A DNA stretch of 64,000 bases, taken from Thermocaproicibacter sp041859875. Lineage in GTDB: Bacteria > Bacillota > Clostridia > Oscillospirales > Acutalibacteraceae. Both the position numbers and the translations under genes were made by a program. The stretch spans positions 66,823 to 130,822 of the forward strand of contig JBFLFY010000002.1 of the NCBI GenBank assembly GCA_041859875.1, read 5' to 3'. Under the pieces are notes generated by a model. It worked only from the letters and a program-made list of their open reading frames with translations, searched no databases and was not told where the DNA came from. This document shows positions 55,066 through 63,879 of the stretch, one piece after another; the first letter of the stretch is position 1; every line of letters begins with the position of its first letter.

Positions 55066-55095
55066 ATTATACAGTATCATTTGCCATCTCGTCAA
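55066..55095 (-). promoter_or_regulatory. Promoter of the hydrogenase-type gene
   Basis: TTGACG (55090-55095) and TATAAT (55066-55071) on the minus strand with an 18-base spacer, leaving a leader of about 110 bases. No clear Rex-type palindrome is seen. Confidence 0.72.
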
Positions 55096-55153
55096 TAACC
55101 TGAGTGAAATTCATGGCCATCCAAAGCAAAATTATTAAGAAATATTAAAAAAG

Positions 55154-55183
55154 CAGCCATTCCCCGTGAAGGGAACAGCTGCA
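55154..55183 (-). terminator. Terminator of the rnf operon
   Basis: GCAGC-x2-TTCCC and GGGAA-x2-GCTGC form a stem with a short loop. On the minus strand TTTTTT follows. It separates the rnf-DUF1646 transcript from the hydrogenase gene. Confidence 0.85.
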
Positions 55184-55200
55184 TTTTAATAAAGTACCGG

Positions 55201-56284
55201 TCAGACAGCAAGCAAAGTCGGAAGCAGGATCAGGAAATAGATTACCATAACAAGCAAGCCAAACGGAACGCCCAGCTTAATCCAATCCTTGCTCTTAATC
55301 TTTAATTTGCTTGCGGAAATAATATTGGGGATATTGCCCGGAATCATCATGCCGCCGCTAATCAGCAGACCCATGAGAATAGCAACAATCTGCCCCTGTG
55401 CCATGTGCGGGCTGATTTCGGCCGAAGCCAAAGTCGCATTGTCGAGAATTGCAGAGCACATATTGAGCCAGTAGAGGCCGGTTGCCGGAATCTGCATCAC
55501 ATAGGCATCAATAATCGGCTTGAAACCAGAACCAAGAAGATTCAGAGCAATCAGGAACAGAAAAATCTTAAGCGCGCGGAAAACAATATCAGGGTATGTT
55601 TCCGGCTGAAGCTTCTCTTCCTCACTGTCAGTGCCATCCTTTTTGCCCTTTTTGGCAAACCAGACTGCCATTAAGCCAAACACAAAAATGCCAGGAATAA
55701 TGTAAATGCCGAGCGTGCGAATCATATAGAAGAAATCGGCGTGAAGCGTCGGGTTCTTTGCAAGTTTGCCAATTACGATTGTGGCAAGCGGCTCGCCTAC
55801 CGGCGTAAGAACTGCGCCGAGTCCAATGGCGAAGCACGCCATGATGGTTTACCTTAACCTTGGCACTGCGGTCCAATGGAAGGACGTTAACAATTTCCAC
55901 AAGGACAAGGGAAGCAACAATCGCTGTAATCACGCTGGAAAGTAAACCAAGAAGAACGGTGAAAAGAAATACAAAACCCTCAATCGGTATCTTTTCAAGT
56001 GTTTTACGAACTCCGCTGTGCATGTTTTTCGAAAGGGCCTTAAACAGGAAGCCTCCTACAAGAACAATGGCAACGATAATGTACATGTAAACATTTGAGA
56101 ATATTTCGTTTACCAGCGCGCCGTAGCCGCCTTCCAACTCTCCGGCCGAGCCGGCCGCAGCCGTTGCAAGAACGCCCATAATGAAGAGAAAGACCTCAAG
56201 ATTTTCTTCGACTTTCTTCACTACCAGCGGCAGAATGAAAATAAGAATAAGAATAACTAGAAGTAGAATATTTGTGACTGTCAT
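55201..56284 (-). pseudogene. DUF1646-family membrane transporter with a single-base frameshift
   Basis: The first frame (from 56284) encodes three or more membrane helices (NILLLVILILIFILPLVVKK onward) up to DRSAKVKV. The other half continues in a different frame from IMACFAIGLGAVLTPVGEPL to the stop at 55201. Removing one T of the three at 55848-55850 (an A on the coding strand) restores a 360-residue protein, the normal size of DUF1646 proteins, which resemble Na+/H+ antiporter-type permeases. It is the last gene of the rnf operon, where a sodium transporter would make sense beside a sodium- or proton-pumping complex. It may be a real mutation or a sequence error. Confidence 0.8.
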
Positions 56285-56303
56285 AGGAGTCTCCCTTTAT
56301 AAT

Positions 56304-57125
56304 CTATTTAGCCTCCTTGCATATGGTTTCGCCTGAATTAACAAGAGTAATAATATGGCGTGGGCAGACGGAAACACATTCGCCGCACCCAACACATTTT
56401 TCAGGATCAACATGTGCAAGAAAATTTTCAACATGAACCGCGTCATGCTGACAGGTCTTTTCGCAGCGCATACAGCCAATGCAGCCCACTTTGCAGGCTT
56501 TCATGACGGCAGCGCCTTTGTCGCAGCTGCTGCAGAGCACAACTGCCTGCTTCTTTTTGGGAATCAGCGAAAGCAGATGCTTCGGGCAGGCCTTCACGCA
56601 TTTGCCGCAGGCAACGCAGTTTTTCGGCTCAACCATGGCAACGCCGTTGCGGACGCTCAGCGCATCATAATCGCAGGCGCTCACACAGTCGCCAAGGCCT
56701 ATGCAGCCAAAACCGCACTGCGCCGGGCTCCCGGCTACCTGCGCAGCTGCCGCGCAGGACTGGATTCCTTCATACTCCGCTTTGTCGCCGGTATTGTCGT
56801 TGCTGCCAAGGCAGTGGACAATGGAAACATGCGGTTCGGCGCTGGGAGCCTCAACACCAAGGTATGCGGCAATTTCGTCGGCTACCTTTGCGCCGCCAAC
56901 CGAGCAAAGACCCGGCTTGGCTTCACCGGAAGCCATGGCTTTTGCATAGCCATCACAGCCGGAAAAGCCGCAGGCGCCGCAGTTTGCACCCGGCAACATA
57001 GCACGGATGTCTTCTGTTTTCTGATCCTTCGGAACTGCCATAACGATGGAAGCAATGGAAAGAATTAAACCGGCAATTAATCCAATGCCTACAACGAGCA
57101 GAATTGCAAATGTAATATCATTCAT
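56304..57125 (-). CDS. rnfB: Rnf complex subunit B
   Basis: A 273-residue membrane-anchored iron-sulfur subunit, the ferredoxin entry of the Rnf complex. One N-terminal helix anchors it. The 4Fe-4S domain with LPGANCGACGFSGCDGYAKAM follows, then several ferredoxin-like CxxCxxCxxxC motifs (CVACGKCVKACP, CIGCMRCEKTCQ, CVGCGECVSVCP). The ATG at 57125 follows the GGGGGCGGAG site. It is last of the six rnf genes, before the DUF1646 gene. Confidence 0.95.
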   Translation of the reverse strand: MNDITFAILLVVGIGLIAGLILSIASIVMAVPKDQKTEDIRAMLPGANCGACGFSGCDGYAKAMASGEAKPGLCSVGGAKVADEIAAYLGVEAPSAEPHVSIVHCLGSNDNTGDKAEYEGIQSCAAAAQVAGSPAQCGFGCIGLGDCVSACDYDALSVRNGVAMVEPKNCVACGKCVKACPKHLLSLIPKKKQAVVLCSSCDKGAAVMKACKVGCIGCMRCEKTCQHDAVHVENFLAHVDPEKCVGCGECVSVCPRHIITLVNSGETICKEAK

Positions 57126-57138
57126 TTTCTCCGCCCCC

Positions 57139-57747
57139 TTAACCCAGCATACCGCTGACAAGGCCCTGGAAGCCGAGGAAAGAAACGGCCGTCAGAGAAG
57201 CAGCGACCAAAGTGATTGGAAGGCCCTTCCAGAACTTCGGAATATCGTTCAATTCAATACGCTCCCGTACGCCGGAGAACATGACCAGCGCGACCAGGAA
57301 GCCAATGCCTGCGCCGAAGGAGTTCACAAGTGCCTGTGCGTAACCGAACGTTGCCGGGTCTGCCGCATGCTTATCCAGCACCAGCATGGTAACGCCGAGG
57401 ACGGCGCAGTTTGTGGTAATCAGCGGAAGGTAAACGCCCAGCGCATTGTACAGCGACGGAACATACTTTTTCAGCACCGTTTCAATGAACTGCACCAAAA
57501 ATGCAATAACAAGAATGAAAACGATGGTTTCAAGGTAAGCAAGACCATTCGGAACAAGCACATAGTAGTAGATTGGCCAGGTAACGGCAGTTGAAATTAC
57601 CATAACAACCGTTACGGCGATGCTCATGCCAATGGCGCTGTCACGTTTCTTGGAAACACCGAGGAACGGGCAGATACCGAGGAATTTGTCAAGAATATAG
57701 TTTTCCGTCAGTATAGCGGTCAGAAATATGGCAAGAAGTTGTTTCAT
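57139..57747 (-). CDS. rnfA: Rnf complex subunit A
   Basis: A 202-residue integral membrane subunit with six helices; the family motif ILTENYILDKFLGICPFLGVS opens it. RnfA and RnfE form the membrane channel pair, and a conserved Cys in each is thought to hold a membrane-embedded [2Fe-2S] cluster. The start overlaps the rnfE stop by four bases (ATGA), implying coupled translation. Confidence 0.95.
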   Translation of the reverse strand: MKQLLAIFLTAILTENYILDKFLGICPFLGVSKKRDSAIGMSIAVTVVMVISTAVTWPIYYYVLVPNGLAYLETIVFILVIAFLVQFIETVLKKYVPSLYNALGVYLPLITTNCAVLGVTMLVLDKHAADPATFGYAQALVNSFGAGIGFLVALVMFSGVRERIELNDIPKFWKGLPITLVAASLTAVSFLGFQGLVSGMLG

Positions 57748-58454
57748 TTTGCTTCAGCCTCCCCGTCATTTTTCTTAGCAGTCAGCGAGCAGCTCTTAGC
57801 CAGAGCACACCCTTGGCAGCCACGGAAGCCAGAACATCCAATTTCTTCCGGATTTTTGCCTTCGCCGGAGAGGCGGTTGGCAAGAGCGACCAAAAGGCCA
57901 AACACGAAGAAGCCCCCTGGAGGCAGCAGGAAGATTACAATGGAGAAGTTTGAAAGGATTGGCATACCGAAAAGTGAACCGCTGCCAAGCAGCTCACGGA
58001 TAATGCCCATGCACAGAAGTGTGCAGGTAAAACCAATGCCCATGCCAAGGCCGTCAAGAATAGACGGCAGAACTTTGTTTTTGCTTGCAAACATTTCGGC
58101 ACGGCCAAAGATAATGCAGTTAACAACAATCAATGGCAGATAGACGCCGAGTGCAGATTTCAGGCTTGGCGAATATGCTTCAACCAGCATCTGCACAACA
58201 GTTACAAATCCCGCAATAATAACAATATAGCAAGGGATACGGACTTTGTCCGGAATGACTTTGCGCAGCAGCGAAATAACCGCATTGGAGCAAACCAGAA
58301 CGAATGTAGTTGCAATCCCCATTCCGATGGCGTTGCTCGCGGCCGTAGTGATGGCCAGTGTGGAGCAGGTGCCGAGCACAAGCCGCAGAACCGGGTTTTC
58401 TTTTACAATACCCTTGGTAAACTCATGCCAAAGGCTCGTTTTCTCTTTCGCCAT
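57744..58454 (-). CDS. rnfE: Rnf complex subunit E
   Basis: A 236-residue membrane subunit, paralogous to RnfA, with six helices (LWHEFTKGIVKENPVLRLVLGTCSTLAIT at the N-terminus). The cytoplasmic C-terminus carries a short cysteine cluster (CSGFRGCQGCALAKSC) not found in all RnfE proteins, a possible extra metal site. The ATG at 58454 directly follows the rnfG stop, and the GGGCGG site is inside rnfG. Confidence 0.94.
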   Translation of the reverse strand: MAKEKTSLWHEFTKGIVKENPVLRLVLGTCSTLAITTAASNAIGMGIATTFVLVCSNAVISLLRKVIPDKVRIPCYIVIIAGFVTVVQMLVEAYSPSLKSALGVYLPLIVVNCIIFGRAEMFASKNKVLPSILDGLGMGIGFTCTLLCMGIIRELLGSGSLFGMPILSNFSIVIFLLPPGGFFVFGLLVALANRLSGEGKNPEEIGCSGFRGCQGCALAKSCSLTAKKNDGEAEAK

Positions 58455-58455
58455 A

Positions 58456-59016
58456 TCATTCACCGCCCTTTACTTTCTGAAATTCTGCAACGGCCTCATT
58501 AACCGCCTTCGTCACAGCTTTGCTGGAAATAGTGGCGCCGGTCATGGCGTTAATCTCACCTTTCCCTGCATTGCCGCTTTTTACAACGGTAAATTCTTTG
58601 CCGGGGTTGCAGTTCTTAACATATTGATTTCTGAATTCAGGTTTCTGAGCATTCAAGCCTAAGCCAGGTGTGTCGCTGGTGCTCGTAAGCTGAACACCGG
58701 TAATTTTCCCGTCTTTGGAAATACCCGTCATAACCGTAATGTCACCGCCGTAGCTTCCTGTTTTCGTAGTGAAGACCCAGCCAACTGTTTCAGAGCCTTT
58801 TTTGCCTTCATAGCACTCCGCAGCTTTTGTGGATTTTGTAAAGGAATCGGCTCCCGGCAGGGCAATCAGGCGCGACTGCTTTGCATCGCTTTCTGCCTGT
58901 TCGGCAATTTTGCTTTTCGTTGCCGCATTGGTAAACGCCAAGGCAGCTGTAACGATAAGGCAGATAATGACAAGAACCAGAGTCGGCTTCAGAATTTCTT
59001 TCGCATTTCCCTTCAT
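58456..59016 (-). CDS. rnfG: Rnf complex subunit G, FMN-binding
   Basis: A 186-residue subunit with one N-terminal helix and an FMN-binding domain. The flavin attachment site is MTGATISSKAV near residue 160, where FMN is bound covalently to the Thr through a phosphoester. The start overlaps the rnfD stop by four bases. Confidence 0.94.
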   Translation of the reverse strand: MKGNAKEILKPTLVLVIICLIVTAALAFTNAATKSKIAEQAESDAKQSRLIALPGADSFTKSTKAAECYEGKKGSETVGWVFTTKTGSYGGDITVMTGISKDGKITGVQLTSTSDTPGLGLNAQKPEFRNQYVKNCNPGKEFTVVKSGNAGKGEINAMTGATISSKAVTKAVNEAVAEFQKVKGGE

Positions 59017-59963
59017 TTCTTAGCAGGCTCCTTTCCGAACGCTTTCGGGCGTGTACCGGAATCGATGAGCGGCACAAGAATATTCATCAAAACGATAGAA
59101 TACGAAACGCCTTCCGGTAAACTGCCGAAATTACGAATCAGCATGGTAATCACACCGCATCCGATGGCGAAAATGACTTGGCCTTTCACCGTCATTGGGG
59201 AAGTGGTGTAGTCGGTCGCCATAAAGATAGCACCGAGCATCAGGCCGCCGGAAAGCAGGTCAACCAGTACATTCCGACCCATGCATGCCGAAAGGAGTGC
59301 CGCCGTGCCAAGGTAGCAAAGCGGAATCACCGGGCTGATGACCTTACGGACTACAAGGTAAATACCGCCGAGCAGCAGTGCCAGCGCACAAGTTTCGCCG
59401 AGGCACCCGCCTGTAGTTCCCAAGAACATATTCTGCAAAGATGGCAGCTGGTCCGGTGAAGCGTGCTGCTTAATCAGCGCCAGCGGCGTTGCAGCCGTCA
59501 TTGCATCGGCTGAATGCAGGTACGCCAGAGGCTTCGTCCAATTTGTCATTGCAGCCGGAAAAGAGTTCATTAAAATGATACGCCCAGCCAGAGCCGGGTT
59601 TACAAAGTTCTGGCCAATGCCGCCGAACATCTGTTTTACGACCACGATGGCAATTACGCCGCCGAAAGCCGCCATCAGCGGATTAATTGTTACAGGAAGG
59701 TTGAACGCAAGCAATATGCCTGTGACCACGGCGCTTAGGTCGCCAATGGTATTTTCCCTTTTCATCACCCTGCGGCATATGTATTCACTGAGGATACACG
59801 AAAGCACCGTAACGGCAACAATCATCAGAGCGCGAGGCCCAAAAATGATGATTGACGCAACAAGAGCCGGAACAAGTGCGATAATAACATCCAGCATGAC
59901 TTTCCGGGTTGTTGTTCCGCAGTGAATGTGAGGTGAAGATGAAATGACAAGCTTTTCTTCCAT
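59013..59963 (-). CDS. rnfD: Rnf complex subunit D, FMN-binding membrane protein
   Basis: A 316-residue integral membrane subunit related to NqrB, with about nine helices. The flavin attachment segment is DAMTAATPLALIK (Thr-bound FMN), and GGIGQNFVNPALAGRIILMNSFPAAM is the other highly conserved stretch. It provides the ion path of the pump. The ATG overlaps the last base of the rnfC stop codon. Confidence 0.95.
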   Translation of the reverse strand: MEEKLVISSSPHIHCGTTTRKVMLDVIIALVPALVASIIIFGPRALMIVAVTVLSCILSEYICRRVMKRENTIGDLSAVVTGILLAFNLPVTINPLMAAFGGVIAIVVVKQMFGGIGQNFVNPALAGRIILMNSFPAAMTNWTKPLAYLHSADAMTAATPLALIKQHASPDQLPSLQNMFLGTTGGCLGETCALALLLGGIYLVVRKVISPVIPLCYLGTAALLSACMGRNVLVDLLSGGLMLGAIFMATDYTTSPMTVKGQVIFAIGCGVITMLIRNFGSLPEGVSYSIVLMNILVPLIDSGTRPKAFGKEPAKK

Positions 59964-61288
59964 TACTTTTTCCCCCTCGCTTTAACCATGGCCTTGCCAA
60001 GGCGAATGGCCTGAACCAGCGGTCTGCCGGCAGGGCAGCCAAATGCGCAGCTGCCGCACTCCATGCAGTTCATAACATTCAGGTCAATCAAATTGTCTAC
60101 ACGCTTGGCATCGGCATATTTTTCAAGCAGCGTCGGCATAAGATTCATCGGGCAGGCTGCAACGCAGCGCCCGCAGCGAATGCATGCCGTCGGCTCCATT
60201 TTATGTGCTTCCTTCTCACCAAAGAAAAGCAGGCCGTTGTTCTGCTTGACAATCGGCAGGTTGTCATTTGCGGCAGCCATGCCCATCATTGGGCCGCCAA
60301 CAAGAATTTTCTTCGGCGTTTCCTTGTAGCCACCGCAGAATTCCACAATGGTATGCACGTTTGTGCCGATTGGAACAATCACGTTCTTCGGATCCTTGAC
60401 TGCGGAACCGTCGATGGTGACGCGCTTTTTCACAAGCGGCATCCCGGTTGCGAGGTAGTTGCCCAGCGTCGCTGCCGACGTGATGTTCATGACAATGCAG
60501 CCCACATCTGCCGGAAGGCCTCCCATAGGGACGCGCCGGTTTGTGCAGGACTCAATCAGAACTTTTTCTGCGCCCTGCGGGTAGCGTGTGCGCAGCGTAA
60601 GGACCTTCACTTCAGAATCGCTTGCAAGAGCTTTTGTCATGGTGTCGATAACATCCGGCTTATTGCCCTCGACCGCAACAATTACGCGGTGCAGGTTCAG
60701 CCATTTTTTAACGGCTTCCAGCCCGGCAACAATGTGGTCGGTTTCTTCCATGGCACAGCGGTTGTCGGAAGTGATGTACGGCTCGCACTCTGCTCCGTTA
60801 ATGATCAGCGTATCGACCGACTTGCCCTTTGGTACATTCAGTTTTACATGCGTTGGGAATCCTGCGCCGCCGAGGCCTACCAAACCGGAGGCATGCACGG
60901 CACTCAGAAAATCTTCAAGACTGTTAATAACCGGTGGCTTCACATCCGGCGAAATTTCCATTTTGCCGTCGGAAACAATCTTTACGCCGTCAACAGTCTG
61001 CCCACTGGCAAGAGAAACCTTAACGATTCCTGCCACTTTACCGGAAATACTTGCATGAATCGGTGCGCTTACAAAAGCGGTGCTGTCTGCAATTTTCTGC
61101 CCTACCAGGACTTCGTCGCCGGCCTTGACGGACGGTACGCACGGAGGTCCAACATGCTGCTGCATCGGCAGAATTACTTCTTCCGGCGTCGGCAGTACGG
61201 CAGATTCAATTTTTGCCGTATTTTTGCGGTGTGGGACGTTCACGCCCCCGTGGGTTTTGAACGGAGAATCGGGTAACGAAATACTCAT
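59963..61288 (-). CDS. rnfC: Rnf complex subunit C
   Basis: A 441-residue peripheral subunit that reacts with NAD+/NADH. Domains in order: SLBB-like and biotinyl-like N-terminal segment (HVGPPCVPSVKAGDEVLVGQKI), the NADH/FMN-binding fold (SGLVGLGGAGFPTHVKL, ECEPYITSDN), and two 4Fe-4S motifs (CIRCGRCVAACPMNL, CMECGSCAFGCPAGRPL). The ATG at 61288 follows GGAGGAATAAAG. Rnf couples reduced ferredoxin oxidation by NAD+ to Na+ or H+ export. Confidence 0.96.
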   Translation of the reverse strand: MSISLPDSPFKTHGGVNVPHRKNTAKIESAVLPTPEEVILPMQQHVGPPCVPSVKAGDEVLVGQKIADSTAFVSAPIHASISGKVAGIVKVSLASGQTVDGVKIVSDGKMEISPDVKPPVINSLEDFLSAVHASGLVGLGGAGFPTHVKLNVPKGKSVDTLIINGAECEPYITSDNRCAMEETDHIVAGLEAVKKWLNLHRVIVAVEGNKPDVIDTMTKALASDSEVKVLTLRTRYPQGAEKVLIESCTNRRVPMGGLPADVGCIVMNITSAATLGNYLATGMPLVKKRVTIDGSAVKDPKNVIVPIGTNVHTIVEFCGGYKETPKKILVGGPMMGMAAANDNLPIVKQNNGLLFFGEKEAHKMEPTACIRCGRCVAACPMNLMPTLLEKYADAKRVDNLIDLNVMNCMECGSCAFGCPAGRPLVQAIRLGKAMVKARGKK

Positions 61289-61308
61289 CTTTATTCCTCC
61301 AAACACAG

Positions 61309-61848
61309 CTAAGAGATTCGGTTCAGGAGCGGCATAACAGTCTTCAGCACCAGCCCGGTAAGAATACCGGTAACGATACCGAAAACAATCAGCCACGGAA
61401 TATAATAAACCACTGCAGGTGATGTAAGCACCATGGCTACCAAAAGCTGTGCCGCATTATGCGTTAAAGCCCCGGCAACACCAAGCCCTACAAGCCCGAA
61501 GGGATTTTTCCTGATTTTCATCAGCAGCCACATGACAAAAGTGCTGGCAATACCGCCCGCCATACTCATCAGCATGGCAGTAAAGCCGCGCATCATGCCG
61601 GAAAAAAGGCCTTTTACCACCGCAATGCACAAAGCTGGAGCCAAGCCAACTGTTCCGGCCGTATACATTGTAATAATATTGGAAAGGCCAAGCTTTGCCC
61701 CTGGCGGAAGCATTGGTATCGGCGGAAGCATCAACTCTGCCATTGAAAGCACCAAGGCCAGCGCTGTTAAAATGCCAAGCAGCGCAATACGCTGCGTCCA
61801 TGGTGAAATATTTAGTTCCGCAGAAAGCAAAGTTTTTTTCTTTTTCAT
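61309..61848 (-). CDS. Gx transporter family protein (heptaprenyl diphosphate synthase component I-like)
   Basis: A 179-residue membrane protein with about five helices and the family motif MLPPGAKLGLSNIITMYTAGTVG. Database family names refer to heptaprenyl diphosphate synthase component I, but most members look like S-component-type transporters and are found near rnf and flavin-transfer genes in Clostridia. It opens the rnf operon, 20 bases ahead of rnfC. The ATG at 61848 is set by the family start; a long open frame upstream lies in the structured leader. Confidence 0.82.
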   Translation of the reverse strand: MKKKKTLLSAELNISPWTQRIALLGILTALALVLSMAELMLPPIPMLPPGAKLGLSNIITMYTAGTVGLAPALCIAVVKGLFSGMMRGFTAMLMSMAGGIASTFVMWLLMKIRKNPFGLVGLGVAGALTHNAAQLLVAMVLTSPAVVYYIPWLIVFGIVTGILTGLVLKTVMPLLNRIS

Positions 61849-62090
61849 TTTCCCAGCACAATCTGTTCTAAAATAAAAGCTGCAATTCCATTCCTGGCAA
61901 CAGCGGCGGCGCACGAAAGAACCCTCAAACCCTTCTGCCAAGACCAAAAGGCTAGGCAGATTTGGGCTTTCAGGTTCTCTCGTTTGCCGCCGCTGAAACA
62001 GGGCTGTCTTGTCTTTCGGGTGCTGTGCGGCTACGCCTAATTTTCCAGCACGAAAAATGCCGAAAAAACGACTTCCGCTTAAACCGAACA
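61849..62090 (-). ncRNA. Structured leader of the rnf operon, unknown class
   Basis: About 240 transcribed bases precede the first gene. A long three-part stem is evident: 61901-61910 with 61986-61995 (CAGCGGCGGC/GCCGCCGCTG), 61914-61923 with 61973-61982 (continuous ten pairs including one G-U), and 61934-61939 with 61955-61960. Internal loops are purine-rich. There is no T-run, so it is not a simple terminator. It matches no riboswitch class I know. A regulatory RNA sensing sodium, flavin or redox state is only a guess. Confidence 0.5.
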
Positions 62091-62098
62091 TAACTTAT

Positions 62099-62127
62099 AT
62101 AATAGTGTCCGTGCAGGGAATTGTCAA
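62099..62127 (-). promoter_or_regulatory. Promoter of the rnf operon
   Basis: TTGACA (62122-62127) and TATTAT (62099-62104) on the minus strand with a 17-base spacer, giving a start near 62090. Confidence 0.82.
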
Positions 62128-62234
62128 GTAAAGTGCCTTTGAAATGTATGAATTTTAATAAACGCTGTTAGTTGATTTGCAGGTAATTTCTTCCTGCCAA
62201 TTTACGTCTGGTAAGTGTATCCTGAAATGCCATT

Positions 62235-63005
62235 TTAAATACGTCGCAGCAAACTCCAGAGGCCCATCATCAGCTCGCTTGGGATAAATTTAGCCACAAT
62301 GCGATGCAGGAACGGCACGATTCCGGGTGTTGAAACTGCCAGCCCCAGGCGGCTGTCGTTCAGTGCCATACCGACGACGTGCTTTTCGCGGGATGCAAGC
62401 GGAAAATTGCGAATATAGCCGCTGTTCCCCGTCTTTTTCGCCGTGCCAATAAATTCGGTGTCTTTAATCCAGTACGGGCAGACGGCCGTCACCTTAATCC
62501 CACGGCCAAACAATTCCACTCTCAGGGCACGGCTGTAACGGTAAAGGAACGCCTTGGATGCCGCATAGATATTTAAGTACTGAAAAGGCTGAAACGCGGC
62601 CGTAGAGCAGATTTCCATAATGCGGCCGCCCTTTTTCATGTACGGCAGCACAGTTTGAGTGATGTGCACGGCCGCGCGGCAGTTCAGGTTAATCATATTG
62701 TCACAGTCTTCCGGAGTGATGTCGCTGCAACTTCCAATTTTTCCAAATCCAGCGGCATTAATCAGCAATTCAACACACGGCTTTTCTTTTTCCAGAAGAG
62801 CCGAAATCTCATCAAAAGACTGTTCCTCAGTCAAATCAAGCGCCAGAATACGGATTTTTGTCTTTACTTGCTTTTCCAGCGCCTCCAGCCGTTCCCGCCG
62901 GCGGGCAATCACCCAGATCTCATCAAGTGCCTCTTTCCGGTCTGCCTGGCGTACAAACTCGGCGCCCAGCCCGCTGGAAGCACCCGTTATAATGGCTGCT
63001 CTCAT
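62235..63005 (-). CDS. Short-chain dehydrogenase/reductase
   Basis: A 256-residue Rossmann-fold oxidoreductase. The cofactor loop is TGASSGLG (residues 7-14), the structural segment is LINAAGFG, and the catalytic site is Ser in ICSTAAF with Tyr and Lys in YAASKAF. Substrate is unknown; the sequence is close to the DltE-like/uncharacterised SDR group. The basic RRRERL after the second strand favours NADPH. The ATG at 63005 is preferred to an upstream in-frame ATG. It stands alone, divergent from the LytTR regulator. Confidence 0.87.
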   Translation of the reverse strand: MRAAIITGASSGLGAEFVRQADRKEALDEIWVIARRRERLEALEKQVKTKIRILALDLTEEQSFDEISALLEKEKPCVELLINAAGFGKIGSCSDITPEDCDNMINLNCRAAVHITQTVLPYMKKGGRIMEICSTAAFQPFQYLNIYAASKAFLYRYSRALRVELFGRGIKVTAVCPYWIKDTEFIGTAKKTGNSGYIRNFPLASREKHVVGMALNDSRLGLAVSTPGIVPFLHRIVAKFIPSELMMGLWSLLRRI

Positions 63006-63085
63006 TTTCTCACTGCCTTTCCTAAAGTCTGAATCCATTGTAGCCCGGCAGCACTTGTATTGCAATTAATTTATGCGCCTGCACT

Positions 63086-63113
63086 TTGTGCGAACCGCTT
63101 CTTATGCTATAAT
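63086..63113 (+). promoter_or_regulatory. Promoter of the LytTR two-component system
   Basis: TTGTGC (63086-63091) and TATAAT (63108-63113) with a 16-base spacer. A palindrome TTATTATCATAATAA (63118-63132) covers the likely start site and could be an operator. Confidence 0.65.
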
Positions 63114-63159
63114 ACAGTTATTATCATAATAAGTATTTTTCTAGGAAGGAGCTTCTTCT

Positions 63160-63879
63160 ATGCGCATTGTTTCCTGTGACGATGAACCGGTGCAAAGTAT
63201 TTATGTGAAAGATTTCGCCGCCGAATGGCAACGGGAACGTGGGATTTCCTGCACCGTAACCGTATATGGAAGCGCCGAAGAATTTCTTTTGGAAACCGGC
63301 CGCTCCTTTCCCTATGATCTCGCCCTGCTGGATATTGAAATGGATAAAATCAGCGGCATGGAGCTTGCAAAAAAGATTCACGCTGCCGACAGCAAAGCCG
63401 CCGTTGCTTTTCTGACGGCAAAAAGGGAGTATGTTTTTGAAGGTTACGAGGTGCAGGCTTTGCGTTACCTGATGAAGCCACTGCAAAAGGGAGCCTTCTT
63501 TTCCCTGCTGGATCTGGTGCAGACAAATTTAGGCCGCACGGAATCGTACCTTATCCTGAATCTAGCCGGCGAAAGCCGCAAAATTGAAACAAACAGCATC
63601 CGGTACCTGGAAGCCGTGGGGCATTACGTTGAAATCCACACCAAAAGCGAAGTGCTGAAAGTCCGGGAATCGCTGGCCTCCCTGCAGAAACAGCTTCCGC
63701 AGGGCCAATTTACACCGGCACACCGCAGCTATACAGTGAATCTTCACGAAGTAGTTAAAATAACGCGCGCGGAATGTCTGCTGACGGGCGGAGCTGCCGT
63801 GCCGGTCAGCAGGAACTTGTATCAGCCGCTGAATGAGGCATTTTTGAGCTATTATAAAAGGGAGGAAGGGATGCTGTGA
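63160..63879 (+). CDS. LytTR-family response regulator
   Basis: A 239-residue regulator of the AgrA/LytR type. The receiver domain (1-120) has the acidic pair CDDEP, phospho-acceptor Asp58 in LALLDIEM, the Thr of FLTAKREY and the Lys of LMKPLQKG. The LytTR DNA-binding domain follows (IRYLEAVGHYVEIHTKSEVLKVRESLASL, then FTPAHRSYTVNLHEV). It is paired with the membrane protein that begins at 63876, overlapping by four bases. Such systems in Clostridia often control bacteriocins, quorum sensing or surface functions. Confidence 0.92.
   Translation: MRIVSCDDEPVQSIYVKDFAAEWQRERGISCTVTVYGSAEEFLLETGRSFPYDLALLDIEMDKISGMELAKKIHAADSKAAVAFLTAKREYVFEGYEVQALRYLMKPLQKGAFFSLLDLVQTNLGRTESYLILNLAGESRKIETNSIRYLEAVGHYVEIHTKSEVLKVRESLASLQKQLPQGQFTPAHRSYTVNLHEVVKITRAECLLTGGAAVPVSRNLYQPLNEAFLSYYKREEGML

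Noticed and set aside
60203..61276. Open frame of about 357 codons on the plus strand inside rnfC
   Set aside because: Antisense to rnfC, rich in Cys/His/Arg as expected of a shadow frame, and without start signals.
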